Position numbers and translations under genes: made by a program. This document shows positions 27,556 through 36,679 of a stretch of DNA of 64,000 nucleotides, one piece after another; positions within the stretch are counted from its first letter, which is position 1, and each line of letters starts with the position of its first letter. Below the pieces are notes generated by a model. The model searched no databases and had not been told where the DNA came from. It saw only the letters and a program-made list of their open reading frames with translations. The stretch is from the NCBI GenBank assembly GCA_037015955.1, contig CP143548.1, positions 179,501 through 243,500 on the forward strand, written 5' to 3'. This DNA comes from Lachnospiraceae bacterium JLR.KK008. GTDB taxonomy: Bacteria; Bacillota; Clostridia; Lachnospirales; Lachnospiraceae.

Positions 27556-28458
27556 ATGAATACGGAAGTAACGATTGCAGGCATAACATTTAAAAATCCG
27601 GTGATGACAGCCTCCGGAACCTTTGGCTCCGGTATGGAATATGGGGAATTTATAGATTTGAACCGGCTGGGCGCTGTCGTGACAAAAGGCGTGGCCTCCA
27701 CGCCGTGGCCGGGTAACCCCACGCCCCGTATCGCGGAAGTATACGGAGGTATGCTCAATGCCATTGGCTTACAGAATCCGGGTGTAGCAGTTTTTATCGA
27801 ACGGGATCTTGCATTTCTGGAACAGTTTAATACGAGAGTGATCGTCAATGTGTGCGGGAAGACCGTGGAGGAGTATCTGGATGTCGTGGAGAAACTCGGA
27901 GATACAAAGACGGACATGCTGGAGATCAATGTCTCCTGTCCGAATGTCAGGGAAGGCGCCATTGCCTTCGGACAAAGCGCAGACGCGCTGTATGATATTA
28001 CCTCACAGATCAGGAAAAAGGCCCGCCAGCCTGTGATTATGAAGCTGAGTCCCAATGTGACCGATATTACGGAGATGGCCAGGGCTGCGGAGGCGGCCGG
28101 GGCCGATGCGCTTTCGCTCATCAACACGATTACCGGAATGAAGATCGATATTCATAAAAGAAAGTTTGTGTTAGCCAACAAGACAGGCGGGATGTCCGGT
28201 CCTGCTATCAAACCGGTCGCAGTGCGGATGGTATACCAGTGTGCCAAGGCGGTGAAGATACCGATTATCGGCATGGGAGGAATTGCGAGCGGTGAAGATG
28301 CGGTGGAATTTCTGATGGCCGGAGCGACGGCGGTCAGTGTGGGGGCGATGAATTTTATCAATCCCTGTGCCTGCACGGAAGTGATTGACGGCATTGAGGC
28401 ATATATGCGCCGATATGGCATAGAAGATGTCCATGAGCTCATCGGCTGCGTGAACTAA
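27556..28458 (+). CDS. pyrD: Dihydroorotate dehydrogenase B, catalytic subunit
   Basis: 300 aa class 1B enzyme with FMN. Active-site cysteine in INVSCPNVREG, KLSPNVTDI, and phosphate-binding IIGMGGIASGEDAVEFLMAG. Its ATG follows the pyrK stop by one base, so the genes are tightly coupled. A longer in-frame start at 27499 would overlap pyrK and lacks a ribosome site. Confidence 0.96.
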   Translation: MNTEVTIAGITFKNPVMTASGTFGSGMEYGEFIDLNRLGAVVTKGVASTPWPGNPTPRIAEVYGGMLNAIGLQNPGVAVFIERDLAFLEQFNTRVIVNVCGKTVEEYLDVVEKLGDTKTDMLEINVSCPNVREGAIAFGQSADALYDITSQIRKKARQPVIMKLSPNVTDITEMARAAEAAGADALSLINTITGMKIDIHKRKFVLANKTGGMSGPAIKPVAVRMVYQCAKAVKIPIIGMGGIASGEDAVEFLMAGATAVSVGAMNFINPCACTEVIDGIEAYMRRYGIEDVHELIGCVN

Positions 28459-28500
28459 GCGGCTGAATTAAAATATGGAGCTTTGTCTTGCGAGCTTCAG

Positions 28501-28529
28501 GAATAAAGGACCTTCCTGTTTCATACCTT
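28501..28529 (+). promoter_or_regulatory. Sigma-E-like promoter of the SPOCS/LysM gene
   Basis: GAATAAA (28501-28507), 14 bp, CATACCTT (28522-28529). The -10 differs from CATACANT at one position and the -35 is identical to that of spoIID in this window. Confidence 0.6.
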
Positions 28530-28558
28530 AGTGTAAGGAGACGCAGGGAGGTATTTTT

Positions 28559-30100
28559 ATGGAATTGGTGAAAAAAAATATACATATGGATCGTATAAAG
28601 TGTAAGGCAGCAACACAGATCACATTGGAGGATGACAGAAACGTGCCGGATCAGAAGCCGGACATGGAGCGGATCATTTTGCAGAAAGGGGAAGTGAAGA
28701 CTGACGAAATCAAAACATCGGAAGACCATGTCAATGTGAAAGGGAAAGTCGAATTTCATATCCTGTATGTGACGGCGGATGGGGCGGTAAGCCGGATCGA
28801 CGGTCAGCTTCCGTTTGAGGAACAGGTGTACATGGACGGTGTGCAGAATGGGGACAATGTAGAGATACGGTCCAAACTGGAAGACTTGAGTATCGATATG
28901 GTTAATTCCAGAAAGCTGAGTATGCGTGCGCTGCTTTCCCTAGATCTTTGTGTGGAAGAGCTGTATGATGAAGAAATGGCAGTGGAATTATATCATGAGG
29001 AACCGATTGAGACGAAGAAACATCTGCTGACGATCGCAGAGATCGCCATTCAGAAAAAAGATATTCTGCGGTTTAAGGAAGAGATCGAGATGCCGCAGAG
29101 TTTTCCCAATATTTTTGAGATTATTTGGGAGGAAGTGCGCATTTCAGGTATGAATTTTGAAGCGCAGCAGGAACAGATCACGGCACAGGGTGAGATACAG
29201 GTCTTTCTCCTCTATGAGGGAGAAGGGGAGGATCGTCCGCTGAAATGCTTTGAAAAAACGATACCGTTCAAAGAGACAATAGAGTGTCAGGGAAGCAGTG
29301 AACTGATGATACCGGATATTTCCTGGCAGATCAGCCACAGTGAGATCGAAGTGAGAGCGGATTTTGACGGGGAGGAACGTGTGGCTTGTCTTGATCTGGT
29401 TCTTGATCTGGACATCAAGCTGTATGAGGAAGAGCAGATCGAAGCGCTCAGCGATGTGTACGGCGTATCGAAAGATGTGCAGGCGATCAAGAAACAGAGC
29501 AGTCTCAGCCGTCTGCTGCTGCGCACTTCCGGGAAGACAAAAGTGACAGAGCAGGTGAAACTTCCGGCCGGTATCCCGGACATTGCAGAAATCTGCCACA
29601 GCAGAGGGGAGGCTGTGATAGAGACTATGGAATTGACGCCGGAGGGCGTGGAGCTGGCGGGAACGCTGACGGTAGAAGTATTGTATCTGGCAGGTGAGGG
29701 AAAAGGCCTGGCTTCTTTCCAGACTGAGCTGCCTTTCCAGTATGAACTTCCGGCGGCTGGCCTCAGTGATGCCTGCAGCTATGACGTAATGCCGACGCTG
29801 GAGCAGTTTGCGGTGTCCGGACTCAGCAGCGGGGAGCTGGATATTAAAGCTGTGATTGGGTTTGGTCTGCTTGGTTTCTGCAGTATGGAGGAGGAAACGA
29901 TCACCGACATTTCCATCGAGGAGCCGGACATGGAAGTGATGAAAGATCTTCCGGGTATTGTCGTCTATGTTGCCAGAGAAGGAGATGATCTCTGGAATCT
30001 TGGCAAGAAATACTATGTGCCTCTGGAACAGATACGAGAGATGAATCATTTAAGTACTGATGTGCTGAAAGCGGGGGAGAAAGTGCTGATCGTGAGATAG
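28559..30100 (+). CDS. sipL: SPOCS (DUF3794) triple-domain, LysM protein, SipL-like
   Basis: 513 aa. Three DUF3794/SPOCS segments are visible (residues ~1-155, ~165-295, ~310-455) with motifs such as VKGKVEFHILYV, AQGEIQVFLLYEGE and LAGTLTVEVLYLAGEG. A C-terminal LysM follows (YVAREGDDLWNLGKKYYVPLEQI). This architecture and length match SipL of Clostridioides difficile, which binds SpoIVA and anchors the coat to the forespore. RBS GGGAGG. The sigma-E-like promoter supports mother-cell expression. Confidence 0.82.
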   Translation: MELVKKNIHMDRIKCKAATQITLEDDRNVPDQKPDMERIILQKGEVKTDEIKTSEDHVNVKGKVEFHILYVTADGAVSRIDGQLPFEEQVYMDGVQNGDNVEIRSKLEDLSIDMVNSRKLSMRALLSLDLCVEELYDEEMAVELYHEEPIETKKHLLTIAEIAIQKKDILRFKEEIEMPQSFPNIFEIIWEEVRISGMNFEAQQEQITAQGEIQVFLLYEGEGEDRPLKCFEKTIPFKETIECQGSSELMIPDISWQISHSEIEVRADFDGEERVACLDLVLDLDIKLYEEEQIEALSDVYGVSKDVQAIKKQSSLSRLLLRTSGKTKVTEQVKLPAGIPDIAEICHSRGEAVIETMELTPEGVELAGTLTVEVLYLAGEGKGLASFQTELPFQYELPAAGLSDACSYDVMPTLEQFAVSGLSSGELDIKAVIGFGLLGFCSMEEETITDISIEEPDMEVMKDLPGIVVYVAREGDDLWNLGKKYYVPLEQIREMNHLSTDVLKAGEKVLIVR

Positions 30101-30127
30101 AAAAGGAAACCGGAAAGGTAAAAGAAC

Positions 30128-30156
30128 GGGGAGCGGATTTGCCGCTCCCCTGTTTT
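30128..30156 (+). terminator. Rho-independent terminator after sipL
   Basis: GGGGAGCGG / CCGCTCCCC, 9-bp GC-rich stem with a 5-base loop, then TGTTTT. It separates sipL from the convergent gene. Confidence 0.85.
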
Positions 30157-30173
30157 GTATCAATGACTTTCAA

Positions 30174-30824
30174 TTATGCCTGTGACTGTGTCACGTCCTG
30201 TACAGCGTCTGTCTTCTTGGACTCTTCGCTCCATTTGTCGAATTTCTCCATGACAGCATCATAAGTCTTGGAAGAAATACCCGGAAGATCTTTGCCCCAG
30301 GCACCGGTTGCCTGTTTAAAGCCTTTGATAAAAGCCTCTTTCATCTCTTCCATCTTATCAGGATCACCACCGGAGAGTGCTTTTGCAAAGTCAAGAATGC
30401 GGTCGGATGTCTGGTTGACTCCCCAGTATCCGTCTTCCGCGATGTCAGCCTGTGCCTGTGCTTTTGTTGCAGCGTCTACCGTAAAGTTGCCGCCGGCCAG
30501 GAATTTCCACATGCTGTCCTTGTCATTTGCGATACCGAACGTATTGCCCTGCTTTGTGAACAGCTTTTCCACCAGACTCTGCATCTGGTTGATTCTTGCT
30601 TCTGCATCTGCTTTTAATTTGGCAACAAGCGCCGTATTCGGTTTGTATGTCTTTTGTGCAGACTCCGTCTTTGTGGTATCTGTCTTATCATAGACAACAC
30701 CTGTTGTGTCATTTTTTACGGCAGATCCATCTGTCTTCTGATCAGAAACCGTATTCTTAGCGCTTGTATTCGTATAAGCGCTGTAATCTACGCTATTTCC
30801 TGATGTAACTCCATTTACACTCAT
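30174..30824 (-). CDS. Uncharacterised protein, Ser/Thr/Asp-rich N-terminus
   Basis: 216 aa, no signal peptide. The N-terminal ~70 residues are low-complexity (MSVNGVTSGNSVDYSAYTNTSAK). A conserved-looking C-terminal domain contains EDGYWGVNQTSDRILDFAKALSGGDP, FIKGFKQATGAWGKDLPGIS and YDAVMEKFDKW. Similar C-terminal motifs occur in uncharacterised proteins of motile bacteria, so a flagellum-related role is possible but unproven. The start has a good AAGGAGG site. Single gene flanked by terminators and a divergent promoter. Confidence 0.7.
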   Translation of the reverse strand: MSVNGVTSGNSVDYSAYTNTSAKNTVSDQKTDGSAVKNDTTGVVYDKTDTTKTESAQKTYKPNTALVAKLKADAEARINQMQSLVEKLFTKQGNTFGIANDKDSMWKFLAGGNFTVDAATKAQAQADIAEDGYWGVNQTSDRILDFAKALSGGDPDKMEEMKEAFIKGFKQATGAWGKDLPGISSKTYDAVMEKFDKWSEESKKTDAVQDVTQSQA

Positions 30825-31017
30825 GTCTTAACCTCCTTGTCTGTGTTGATACGCTTTGTATCATATTTTCTGTGTACGACTTCTATTTTTTATATCGGCA
30901 AGATGGAATTGATTTTTTATAGCGGGATACATATTTTTCCTGCCTCTTTCTGGCAGGGGATCATAAAGGGGAGTGTCTTCTTTCCGGTGTTTATGAAGAA
31001 GGATCGCCGGAAGGGGT

Positions 31018-31046
31018 TTGACAAGCAATCATGTATTGACTATAAT
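31018..31046 (+). promoter_or_regulatory. Consensus sigma-A promoter of the ispE operon
   Basis: TTGACA (31018-31023), 17-bp spacer, TATAAT (31041-31046), a perfect consensus. It lies 55 bp upstream of ispE. Confidence 0.85.
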
Positions 31047-31100
31047 AGAGTACGGTTTTATGTATACAAAGTACAAACAAAAGACAGGAAAATATGACAG

Positions 31101-32030
31101 ATGGAAACACTGATCTTAAAAGCAATGGCAAAAGTGAATCTGGGACTTGATGTTGTCCGCCGTATGGAAAATGGGTATCATCAGGTAAAAATGATCATGC
31201 AGACGATCAATCTGTTTGATGAGCTGACGTTTGAGCGGGCGCAGGAAGGAATTACCCTGCGTGTAGACGATGAAACGCTTCCGGCAGATGAAAATAATCT
31301 GATTTGGAAGGCGGCATCACTCATATCACAGGTTCATCCTTTTCCGGGGGGAGTCACGATCTCCCTGAAAAAGAGAATCCCTGTTGCGGCGGGGATGGCC
31401 GGCGGCAGCACGGATGCTGCGGCCGTATTCCATGGATTGAATGCACTGTTTGCGCTTGGCATGGATATTGAAGAGATGAAGCGGCTGGGAGTTCAGATCG
31501 GGGCTGATGTGCCGTATTGTATTGTCGGCGGGACGATGCTCTCCGAGGGGATTGGAGAAGTGCTGACGCCGCTGCCGCAGGTGCCGGAGGCGTTTCTTGT
31601 GATTGCCAAACCGGAGATTGCGGTATCCACAAAATATGTATATGAAAACCTGCATGTGGAGACAATCACACATCATCCGGACATTGACGGAGTGAGACTG
31701 GCAGTCGAAAACAGCGATCTGGGCGGCATGTGCCGCCGTATGGAGAATATACTGGAAACAGTGACAGAAAAGAAATATCCGGTCATTTCGAAAATCAAAC
31801 ATCTGTTAAAAGAAAGCGGCGCGATGACAGCGCTGATGAGTGGCAGCGGTCCGACTGTGTTTGGTGTTTTTGAGACGAAAGCGGCAGCGGATAACGCCCG
31901 TGAGGCAGTCGCGGCGAGCGGGCTGGCGAAGCAGCTCTTTGTGACGACATTCTCGGACTGTGCCTGTGTGGAAGTAAGCAGGCGCGGGGAAGGGAAAGAT
32001 ACTGTAGTTTCAACGAGGGCGCAGAAATGA
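31101..32030 (+). CDS. ispE: 4-diphosphocytidyl-2-C-methyl-D-erythritol kinase
   Basis: 309 aa GHMP kinase of the MEP isoprenoid pathway. KAMAKVNLGLDVVRRMENGYHQVKMIMQT (substrate region), ATP-binding VAAGMAGGSTDAAAVFHGLN and GSGPTVFGVF. First gene of an operon; its TGA overlaps the next ATG (ATGA). Confidence 0.95.
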   Translation: METLILKAMAKVNLGLDVVRRMENGYHQVKMIMQTINLFDELTFERAQEGITLRVDDETLPADENNLIWKAASLISQVHPFPGGVTISLKKRIPVAAGMAGGSTDAAAVFHGLNALFALGMDIEEMKRLGVQIGADVPYCIVGGTMLSEGIGEVLTPLPQVPEAFLVIAKPEIAVSTKYVYENLHVETITHHPDIDGVRLAVENSDLGGMCRRMENILETVTEKKYPVISKIKHLLKESGAMTALMSGSGPTVFGVFETKAAADNAREAVAASGLAKQLFVTTFSDCACVEVSRRGEGKDTVVSTRAQK

Positions 32031-32740
32031 AAGAAGATAATTTACAGGTGAATATGAATGAGTTTCTTCCTCTGAGAGACGTCGTGTTCAATACACTTCG
32101 AAAAGGGATATTGACGGGAGAGTTGAAACCGGGGGAGCGCCTGATGGAGATCCATCTGGCAAAACGTCTCGGTGTCAGCCGTACACCGATCCGGGAGGCA
32201 ATCCGCAAACTGGAACTGGAAGGGTTGGTGACAATGATTCCGCGCAGGGGCGCGCAGGTTGCCAACATCACGGAAAAAAATCTCAAAGATGTGTTGGAAG
32301 TACGACAGGCGCTGGAAGGACTGGCAATCGCACTCGCCTGTGAGAGAATCACAGAGGAGACAAAAGCGGAATTGGAAAAACGGTTGAATCAGGTGGAGAC
32401 TGCCATGAAGACAAAGGATACGAGTGAGATTGCCAGCGCTGATGTGGCATTTCATGATATGCTCGTGGAGGCTTCCGGGAATGCCAGACTGAGACAGCTT
32501 GTCAACAATCTGGGCGAACAGATGTACCGTTACCGCTTTGAATATATCAAAGATGTGAGCAAGCATTCTCAGATCATACAGGAACACAGAAGTATGTTTG
32601 ACAGTATCATGGAAAAGGATGCGAAAAAAGCGGCGCAAGCCGTGAGACTGCATATCAGCAATCAGGAAGAAGCGATCATGAGGAAGATTAAAAATGAACA
32701 GGGGTCTGGCAGCGGTAATGTGGAATCGGCTCACAGCTGA
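32027..32740 (+). CDS. GntR-family regulator, FadR/FCD subfamily
   Basis: 237 aa. Winged HTH: KPGERLMEIHLAKRLGVSRTPIREAIRKLELEGLV. C-terminal FCD all-helical ligand domain with metal-type histidines (DVAFHDMLVEASGN ... AVRLHISNQE). Translationally coupled to ispE. FCD regulators sense carboxylic acids; the ligand and regulon are not visible here. Confidence 0.9.
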   Translation: MKEDNLQVNMNEFLPLRDVVFNTLRKGILTGELKPGERLMEIHLAKRLGVSRTPIREAIRKLELEGLVTMIPRRGAQVANITEKNLKDVLEVRQALEGLAIALACERITEETKAELEKRLNQVETAMKTKDTSEIASADVAFHDMLVEASGNARLRQLVNNLGEQMYRYRFEYIKDVSKHSQIIQEHRSMFDSIMEKDAKKAAQAVRLHISNQEEAIMRKIKNEQGSGSGNVESAHS

Positions 32741-32800
32741 ATAAAAGACAGCGAAATGGCAATGCTTTCCAATAGGAAGATGGAAAAGGAGAGCATGACC

Positions 32801-33100
32801 ATGACGAAATGTATAAAAAAATGCGGTATTCATATATATATAGGACAGATAGCGCTGTTGGCCGTTTTATCTGCGGGATGGTGGGGACTTTTGTATCCGG
32901 ACCTCAGCATGACGGAAACTGTTTTTCAGGCAGTGGAGGAAGAACCGGGGAGCGGTGACAGTGTGATGCCGGATGAAAAAGAGTCTGGCAGGCCGGTATC
33001 CCGGGCGGAAGGATTCTTTGCGGTCCTGGGAGCGGAAGCAGGCGAAGTTGAGGTCAGGAGCAGATTTCTGGATACCGTTTCAGAGATCTTTCAGCAATAA
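32801..33100 (+). CDS. Small single-pass membrane protein
   Basis: About 99 aa: a short cytoplasmic head with two cysteines, one membrane helix (IGQIALLAVLSAGWWGLLY) and an acidic outer segment. I know no family for it. ATG 32801 is 7 bp from GGAGAG; ATG 32795 is also possible. It sits in the ispE-gntR-murI run, in phase and on the same strand, which is the main support for it being real. Confidence 0.55.
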   Translation: MTKCIKKCGIHIYIGQIALLAVLSAGWWGLLYPDLSMTETVFQAVEEEPGSGDSVMPDEKESGRPVSRAEGFFAVLGAEAGEVEVRSRFLDTVSEIFQQ

Positions 33101-33128
33101 CATGTTTCAGAGATAAGAGGAAGAGAAA

Positions 33129-33947
33129 ATGGATCATAGCGCACCAGTCGGGGTATTTGACTCGGGAATCGGAGGGCTTACGGTAGTACGTGAGATCATG
33201 CGTCAGATTCCCAATGAGAAGATCGTCTATTTCGGAGATACGGCGCGGGTGCCGTATGGGACGAAGTCGCGGGAGACGGTTACGAGATATTCCCGGCAGA
33301 TCGTCCGTTTTTTGGAAAAACAGGATGTCAAGGCGATCGTGGTGGCCTGCAACACAGCCAGTGCATATGCCCTCGATCAGATCGAAAAGGAAATTGACAT
33401 ACCGATCATCGGAGTCGTGAAGCCAGGGGCGAAGGTGGCGGCCGACACGACGCGCAATGGCAAGATCGGGGTAATCGGCACGGAGGCGACGATAAGCAGC
33501 GGCATCTATTCCCAGTACATAAAAGAAATTGATTCCGGCGTGGAAGTGATGGCAAAGGCCTGTCCGCTTTTTGTCTCGCTGGTGGAGGAAGGGCTGCTGA
33601 ACGATCCGGTGACGGATGAGATTGCCATGCGGTATCTGAGCGGGTTGGTGGACAGCGGCATTGATACGTTGATCCTTGGCTGTACGCATTATCCGCTGAT
33701 CCGTTCCACGATCGGCAAAGTGATGGGGGATGAAGTGACGCTGGTCAACCCTGCGTACGAGACGGCAAGAGAATTACGAGTGTTATTGGAACGTCACCGG
33801 ATGCTGAACGAGCATAGTCCCGGACTTGGTACGAACCGTTACCAGTTTTTTGTCAGTGATGCGGCGGATAAATTTATGCGCTTTGCCAATTCTATTATCA
33901 AATATGGGATTCTGTCAGCAAAAACGATTCATATAGAAGAATATTAG
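33129..33947 (+). CDS. murI: Glutamate racemase
   Basis: 272 aa, provides D-glutamate for peptidoglycan. The two catalytic cysteines are in VVACNTASAYALD and LGCTHYPLI. The N-terminal FDSGIGGLTV and GDTARVPYG are diagnostic. RBS AAGAGGAAGAG upstream. Confidence 0.96.
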   Translation: MDHSAPVGVFDSGIGGLTVVREIMRQIPNEKIVYFGDTARVPYGTKSRETVTRYSRQIVRFLEKQDVKAIVVACNTASAYALDQIEKEIDIPIIGVVKPGAKVAADTTRNGKIGVIGTEATISSGIYSQYIKEIDSGVEVMAKACPLFVSLVEEGLLNDPVTDEIAMRYLSGLVDSGIDTLILGCTHYPLIRSTIGKVMGDEVTLVNPAYETARELRVLLERHRMLNEHSPGLGTNRYQFFVSDAADKFMRFANSIIKYGILSAKTIHIEEY

Positions 33948-33957
33948 GGGTGGGGAT

Positions 33958-34422
33958 ATGACAAAAGATGTACTGCTTTCTATCAAGGGGCTGCAGTTTG
34001 AAGGTGCAAATGACATCAGTGATCTGGAGACAATTACGGCTGCGGAATATTTTAAGAAAAATAACAACCATTATGTTATATATGAGGAGGCAACGGAAGG
34101 CTTCCGCGATACGACGAAAAATATCATCAAATGGAACAGTGAAACGCTCGATCTGACAAAACGGGGACTGATCAATGTTCATATGATTTTTGAAGAAAAG
34201 AAGAAGAATATGACAGATTACCGCACGCCGTTTGGCAGTATTCTGATCGGCATCGATACGCGGCAGATTCAGGTGAAAGAGCGGGAGAAGGAGATCGATG
34301 TCAGTGTCGATTATGCGCTGGAAATCAACTACGAACATCTGGCTGACTGTAAGATTTCCGTGAATGTGCGGGCCAAGGAAGACCGGGGCATATCTGCCGG
34401 GCAGCAGAATGAAACAATCTGA
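33958..34422 (+). CDS. DUF1934 domain protein
   Basis: 154 aa beta-barrel (calycin-like) DUF1934 protein: DVLLSIKGLQFEG, NNHYVIYEEATEG, TPFGSILIGIDTRQI and VSVDYALEINYEHLADCKI. The family is of unknown function in Firmicutes and often sits near argS or murI. It follows murI by 10 bp and ends the operon at the 34455 hairpin. Confidence 0.88.
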   Translation: MTKDVLLSIKGLQFEGANDISDLETITAAEYFKKNNNHYVIYEEATEGFRDTTKNIIKWNSETLDLTKRGLINVHMIFEEKKKNMTDYRTPFGSILIGIDTRQIQVKEREKEIDVSVDYALEINYEHLADCKISVNVRAKEDRGISAGQQNETI

Positions 34423-34454
34423 GCCGTGAATAGAAAAATTGAATAGTATAAACG

Positions 34455-34510
34455 AAATGCAGATATAACAGAATCGGATTGATAATCCCGAATTTGTTAT
34501 ATCTGCATTT
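34455..34510. terminator. Bidirectional terminator hairpin
   Basis: AAATGCAGATATAACA and TGTTATATCTGCATTT form a perfect 16-bp outer stem, with a shorter GC inner stem. It is placed between the convergent DUF1934 and 34528 genes. Confidence 0.8.
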
Positions 34511-34527
34511 AATAATAACATACTTTA

Positions 34528-35004
34528 TTATTTAACTGGTTTAGCGCCGGCTTTCTCCTGGGCCTTTTCCAGTGCCCGCTTGAAAAAGCCTTTCTTTTTC
34601 GGCTCCTCCTGAACCGGCTTTCCGTGCAGTCCTCTCACACTTACGATGTAAATACCGCTGACCATCGCTTTCACTTCTTTTTTTACCGGAACGGAATCAA
34701 AAATCTTTTCATCGCACACAAGAGACATCATCTGCGGTCCGACTTTGGCTTTTACAATCGGGAGCTTGGAGCGACGCAGATATTTGGGCGTCTGATCAAT
34801 GACAAAGGAGGGAAGCCCCGAATCCTTGATGGGCATTCGCTTTTTGTCTATGATGAGCATCGTGACCGCCTGCTTGTTGGCCTCGATCTGCGCCTGCTGT
34901 TCGCTCTGTCTTTTCTGTGCTTTCTTCCCTAAAAAATAAAGGACGATAATAGCAATAATAAGGACTGCTAATATACATAATAATACAATAGTTCCTGTAC
35001 TCAC
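34528..35004 (-). CDS. Uncharacterised membrane-anchored protein
   Basis: 158 aa. One N-terminal membrane helix (TIVLLCILAVLIIAIIVLYFLG), a basic Q/E-rich linker, then a soluble domain (KQAVTMLIIDKKRMPI, VKAKVGPQMMSLVCDEKIFDSVPVKKEVKAMVSGIYIVSVRG) and a lysine-rich tail. The start is GTG 35004, 6 bp from AGGAGG. It resembles uncharacterised proteins common in Lachnospiraceae; I do not recognise a function. Confidence 0.75.
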   Translation of the reverse strand: MSTGTIVLLCILAVLIIAIIVLYFLGKKAQKRQSEQQAQIEANKQAVTMLIIDKKRMPIKDSGLPSFVIDQTPKYLRRSKLPIVKAKVGPQMMSLVCDEKIFDSVPVKKEVKAMVSGIYIVSVRGLHGKPVQEEPKKKGFFKRALEKAQEKAGAKPVK

Positions 35005-35089
35005 GGCATACCTCCTAGGTCTTAATACCTACACATTTTACCATTTTTCCGTACAGAAAGCAAGAACAACAGCGTTTGTCCGGCATTCA

Positions 35090-35119
35090 TTGCAATATCA
35101 GGAGCAGTCATGCTATACT
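35090..35119 (+). promoter_or_regulatory. Promoter of cls
   Basis: TTGCAA (35090-35095), 18-bp spacer, TATACT (35114-35119), 22 bp before the cls start. Confidence 0.65.
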
Positions 35120-35141
35120 TAATCTGATTCGGAGGTTAGTT

Positions 35142-36620
35142 ATGGAGATGTTTTGGAAAACGGCATGGAATATGATGTCCTTTTTATTTCAGCATCTTTT
35201 GATCATAAATTGTATCTTGTCGATTGTGATTATTTTTTTTCAGCGCAAAAATCCCACCTCTGTCTGGACGTGGCTGTTGCTCTTATATTTTATACCGGTG
35301 GCAGGGTTTATCTTTTATCTGCTGATCGGTGGGGATATGCACAAGAGTAAGATGTTTCGCACAAAAGAAGTGGAGGACCATATTCATGAGGCAATCTGTC
35401 GGCAGGAGGCAAGCATTCAGACAAAGATGCTTCAGGAGGAGTCTCCGCATTTAAAGAAATATTCGGACCTGATCTATTATAATCTGCAAAGCGCAGGGGT
35501 GATGCTGACAGATAACAATCGGATCAGGGCGTATACGGATGGCAGGGAAAAGTTTGCTGCACTGCTGGAAGATTTGAAACAAGCCAGGGAATTTATCCAT
35601 ATTCAGTATTATATTATCAAGGATGACGTGCTGTTTCAGCGGATCAAGGAAGTGCTGATGCAGAAAGCCCGGGAAGGGGTAGAGGTGCGCATTCTCTGCG
35701 ATGGCATGGGCGGGCGGACTGTCTCTCCGAAATGCTGGCAGGAGCTGCATTCGTGCGGCATTCACACGGCTATCTTTTTCCCGGCGTTGCTGCGCAGGCT
35801 TCATCTGCGTATCAACTATCGCAATCACAGAAAGATCGTCGTCATCGACGGAGCGGTCGGCTATGTGGGAGGATTTAATATCGGCAAAGAATATATCGGA
35901 CTGGATGACAGATTTGGCTACTGGCGGGATACGCATCTGCGTATCGAGGGAGCGGCAGCGGCAGGTCTGGCACTGCGATTTATTCTGGACTGGAATTATG
36001 CGGCGAGAGAAAATCTGTTTGACGGGGATGGCGCGGGGAAATATCTGCGGGAACCGGAGGAAACAGTGGGCAGCAGTCAGGTACAGATTATCTCCAGCGG
36101 CCCTGATTCCAAGCTGCAAAATATCAGGAACAACTATCTGCGTCTGATCAGTAAGGCGGAGAAAAGTATTTATATCCAGACACCTTATTTCATACCGGAC
36201 GATGCGGTCTTTCATGCTCTGATCATGGCGGCTTATTCCGGTGTGGAGGTCAATATTATGATCCCCTGCAAGCCGGATCATCCGTTCGTATACTGGGCCA
36301 CGTATTCTTACATCGGGGATATGGTAATGGCGGGAGCAAACTGTTATACTTATAACAACGGGTTTCTTCATGCCAAAGGACTGATCGTGGACGACCAGGT
36401 ATACTGCTATGGTACGGCGAATATGGACATCCGCAGTTTCCGGCTGAACTTTGAAGTGAACGCGGTCGTATATGACGAGAAGGAAGCGGAAAAAATGGTA
36501 GATTCTTTTCACAATGATATGCAGGTATGCACGAAGATCACAAGGGACCTGTATGTGTCCCGCCGTTTGGACATCCGGTTCCGGGAACAGGTGTGCAGAC
36601 TGTTGTCTCCGTTATTGTAA
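35142..36620 (+). CDS. cls: Cardiolipin synthase
   Basis: 492 aa phospholipase-D superfamily enzyme that condenses two phosphatidylglycerols. Two N-terminal membrane helices. Both HKD motifs are intact: NHRKIVVIDGAVGYVGGFN and HAKGLIVDDQVYCYGTANMD. ATG 35142 follows GGAGGT; the longer frame from 35076 would include the promoter and is rejected. Confidence 0.95.
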   Translation: MEMFWKTAWNMMSFLFQHLLIINCILSIVIIFFQRKNPTSVWTWLLLLYFIPVAGFIFYLLIGGDMHKSKMFRTKEVEDHIHEAICRQEASIQTKMLQEESPHLKKYSDLIYYNLQSAGVMLTDNNRIRAYTDGREKFAALLEDLKQAREFIHIQYYIIKDDVLFQRIKEVLMQKAREGVEVRILCDGMGGRTVSPKCWQELHSCGIHTAIFFPALLRRLHLRINYRNHRKIVVIDGAVGYVGGFNIGKEYIGLDDRFGYWRDTHLRIEGAAAAGLALRFILDWNYAARENLFDGDGAGKYLREPEETVGSSQVQIISSGPDSKLQNIRNNYLRLISKAEKSIYIQTPYFIPDDAVFHALIMAAYSGVEVNIMIPCKPDHPFVYWATYSYIGDMVMAGANCYTYNNGFLHAKGLIVDDQVYCYGTANMDIRSFRLNFEVNAVVYDEKEAEKMVDSFHNDMQVCTKITRDLYVSRRLDIRFREQVCRLLSPLL

Positions 36621-36623
36621 ATA

Positions 36624-36652
36624 TTGTAAAAAAGCAGGTTTTGTGATAAAAT
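36624..36652 (+). promoter_or_regulatory. Promoter of the PPIase lipoprotein gene
   Basis: TTGTAA (36624-36629), 17-bp spacer, TAAAAT (36647-36652), right after the cls stop. Confidence 0.6.
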
Positions 36653-36679
36653 TATAAGCTATGGAAAAGAAGGAGAAAG

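Noticed and set aside
30837-31097. 86-aa ORF before ispE
   Set aside because: It covers the consensus promoter of ispE and lacks a credible start site.
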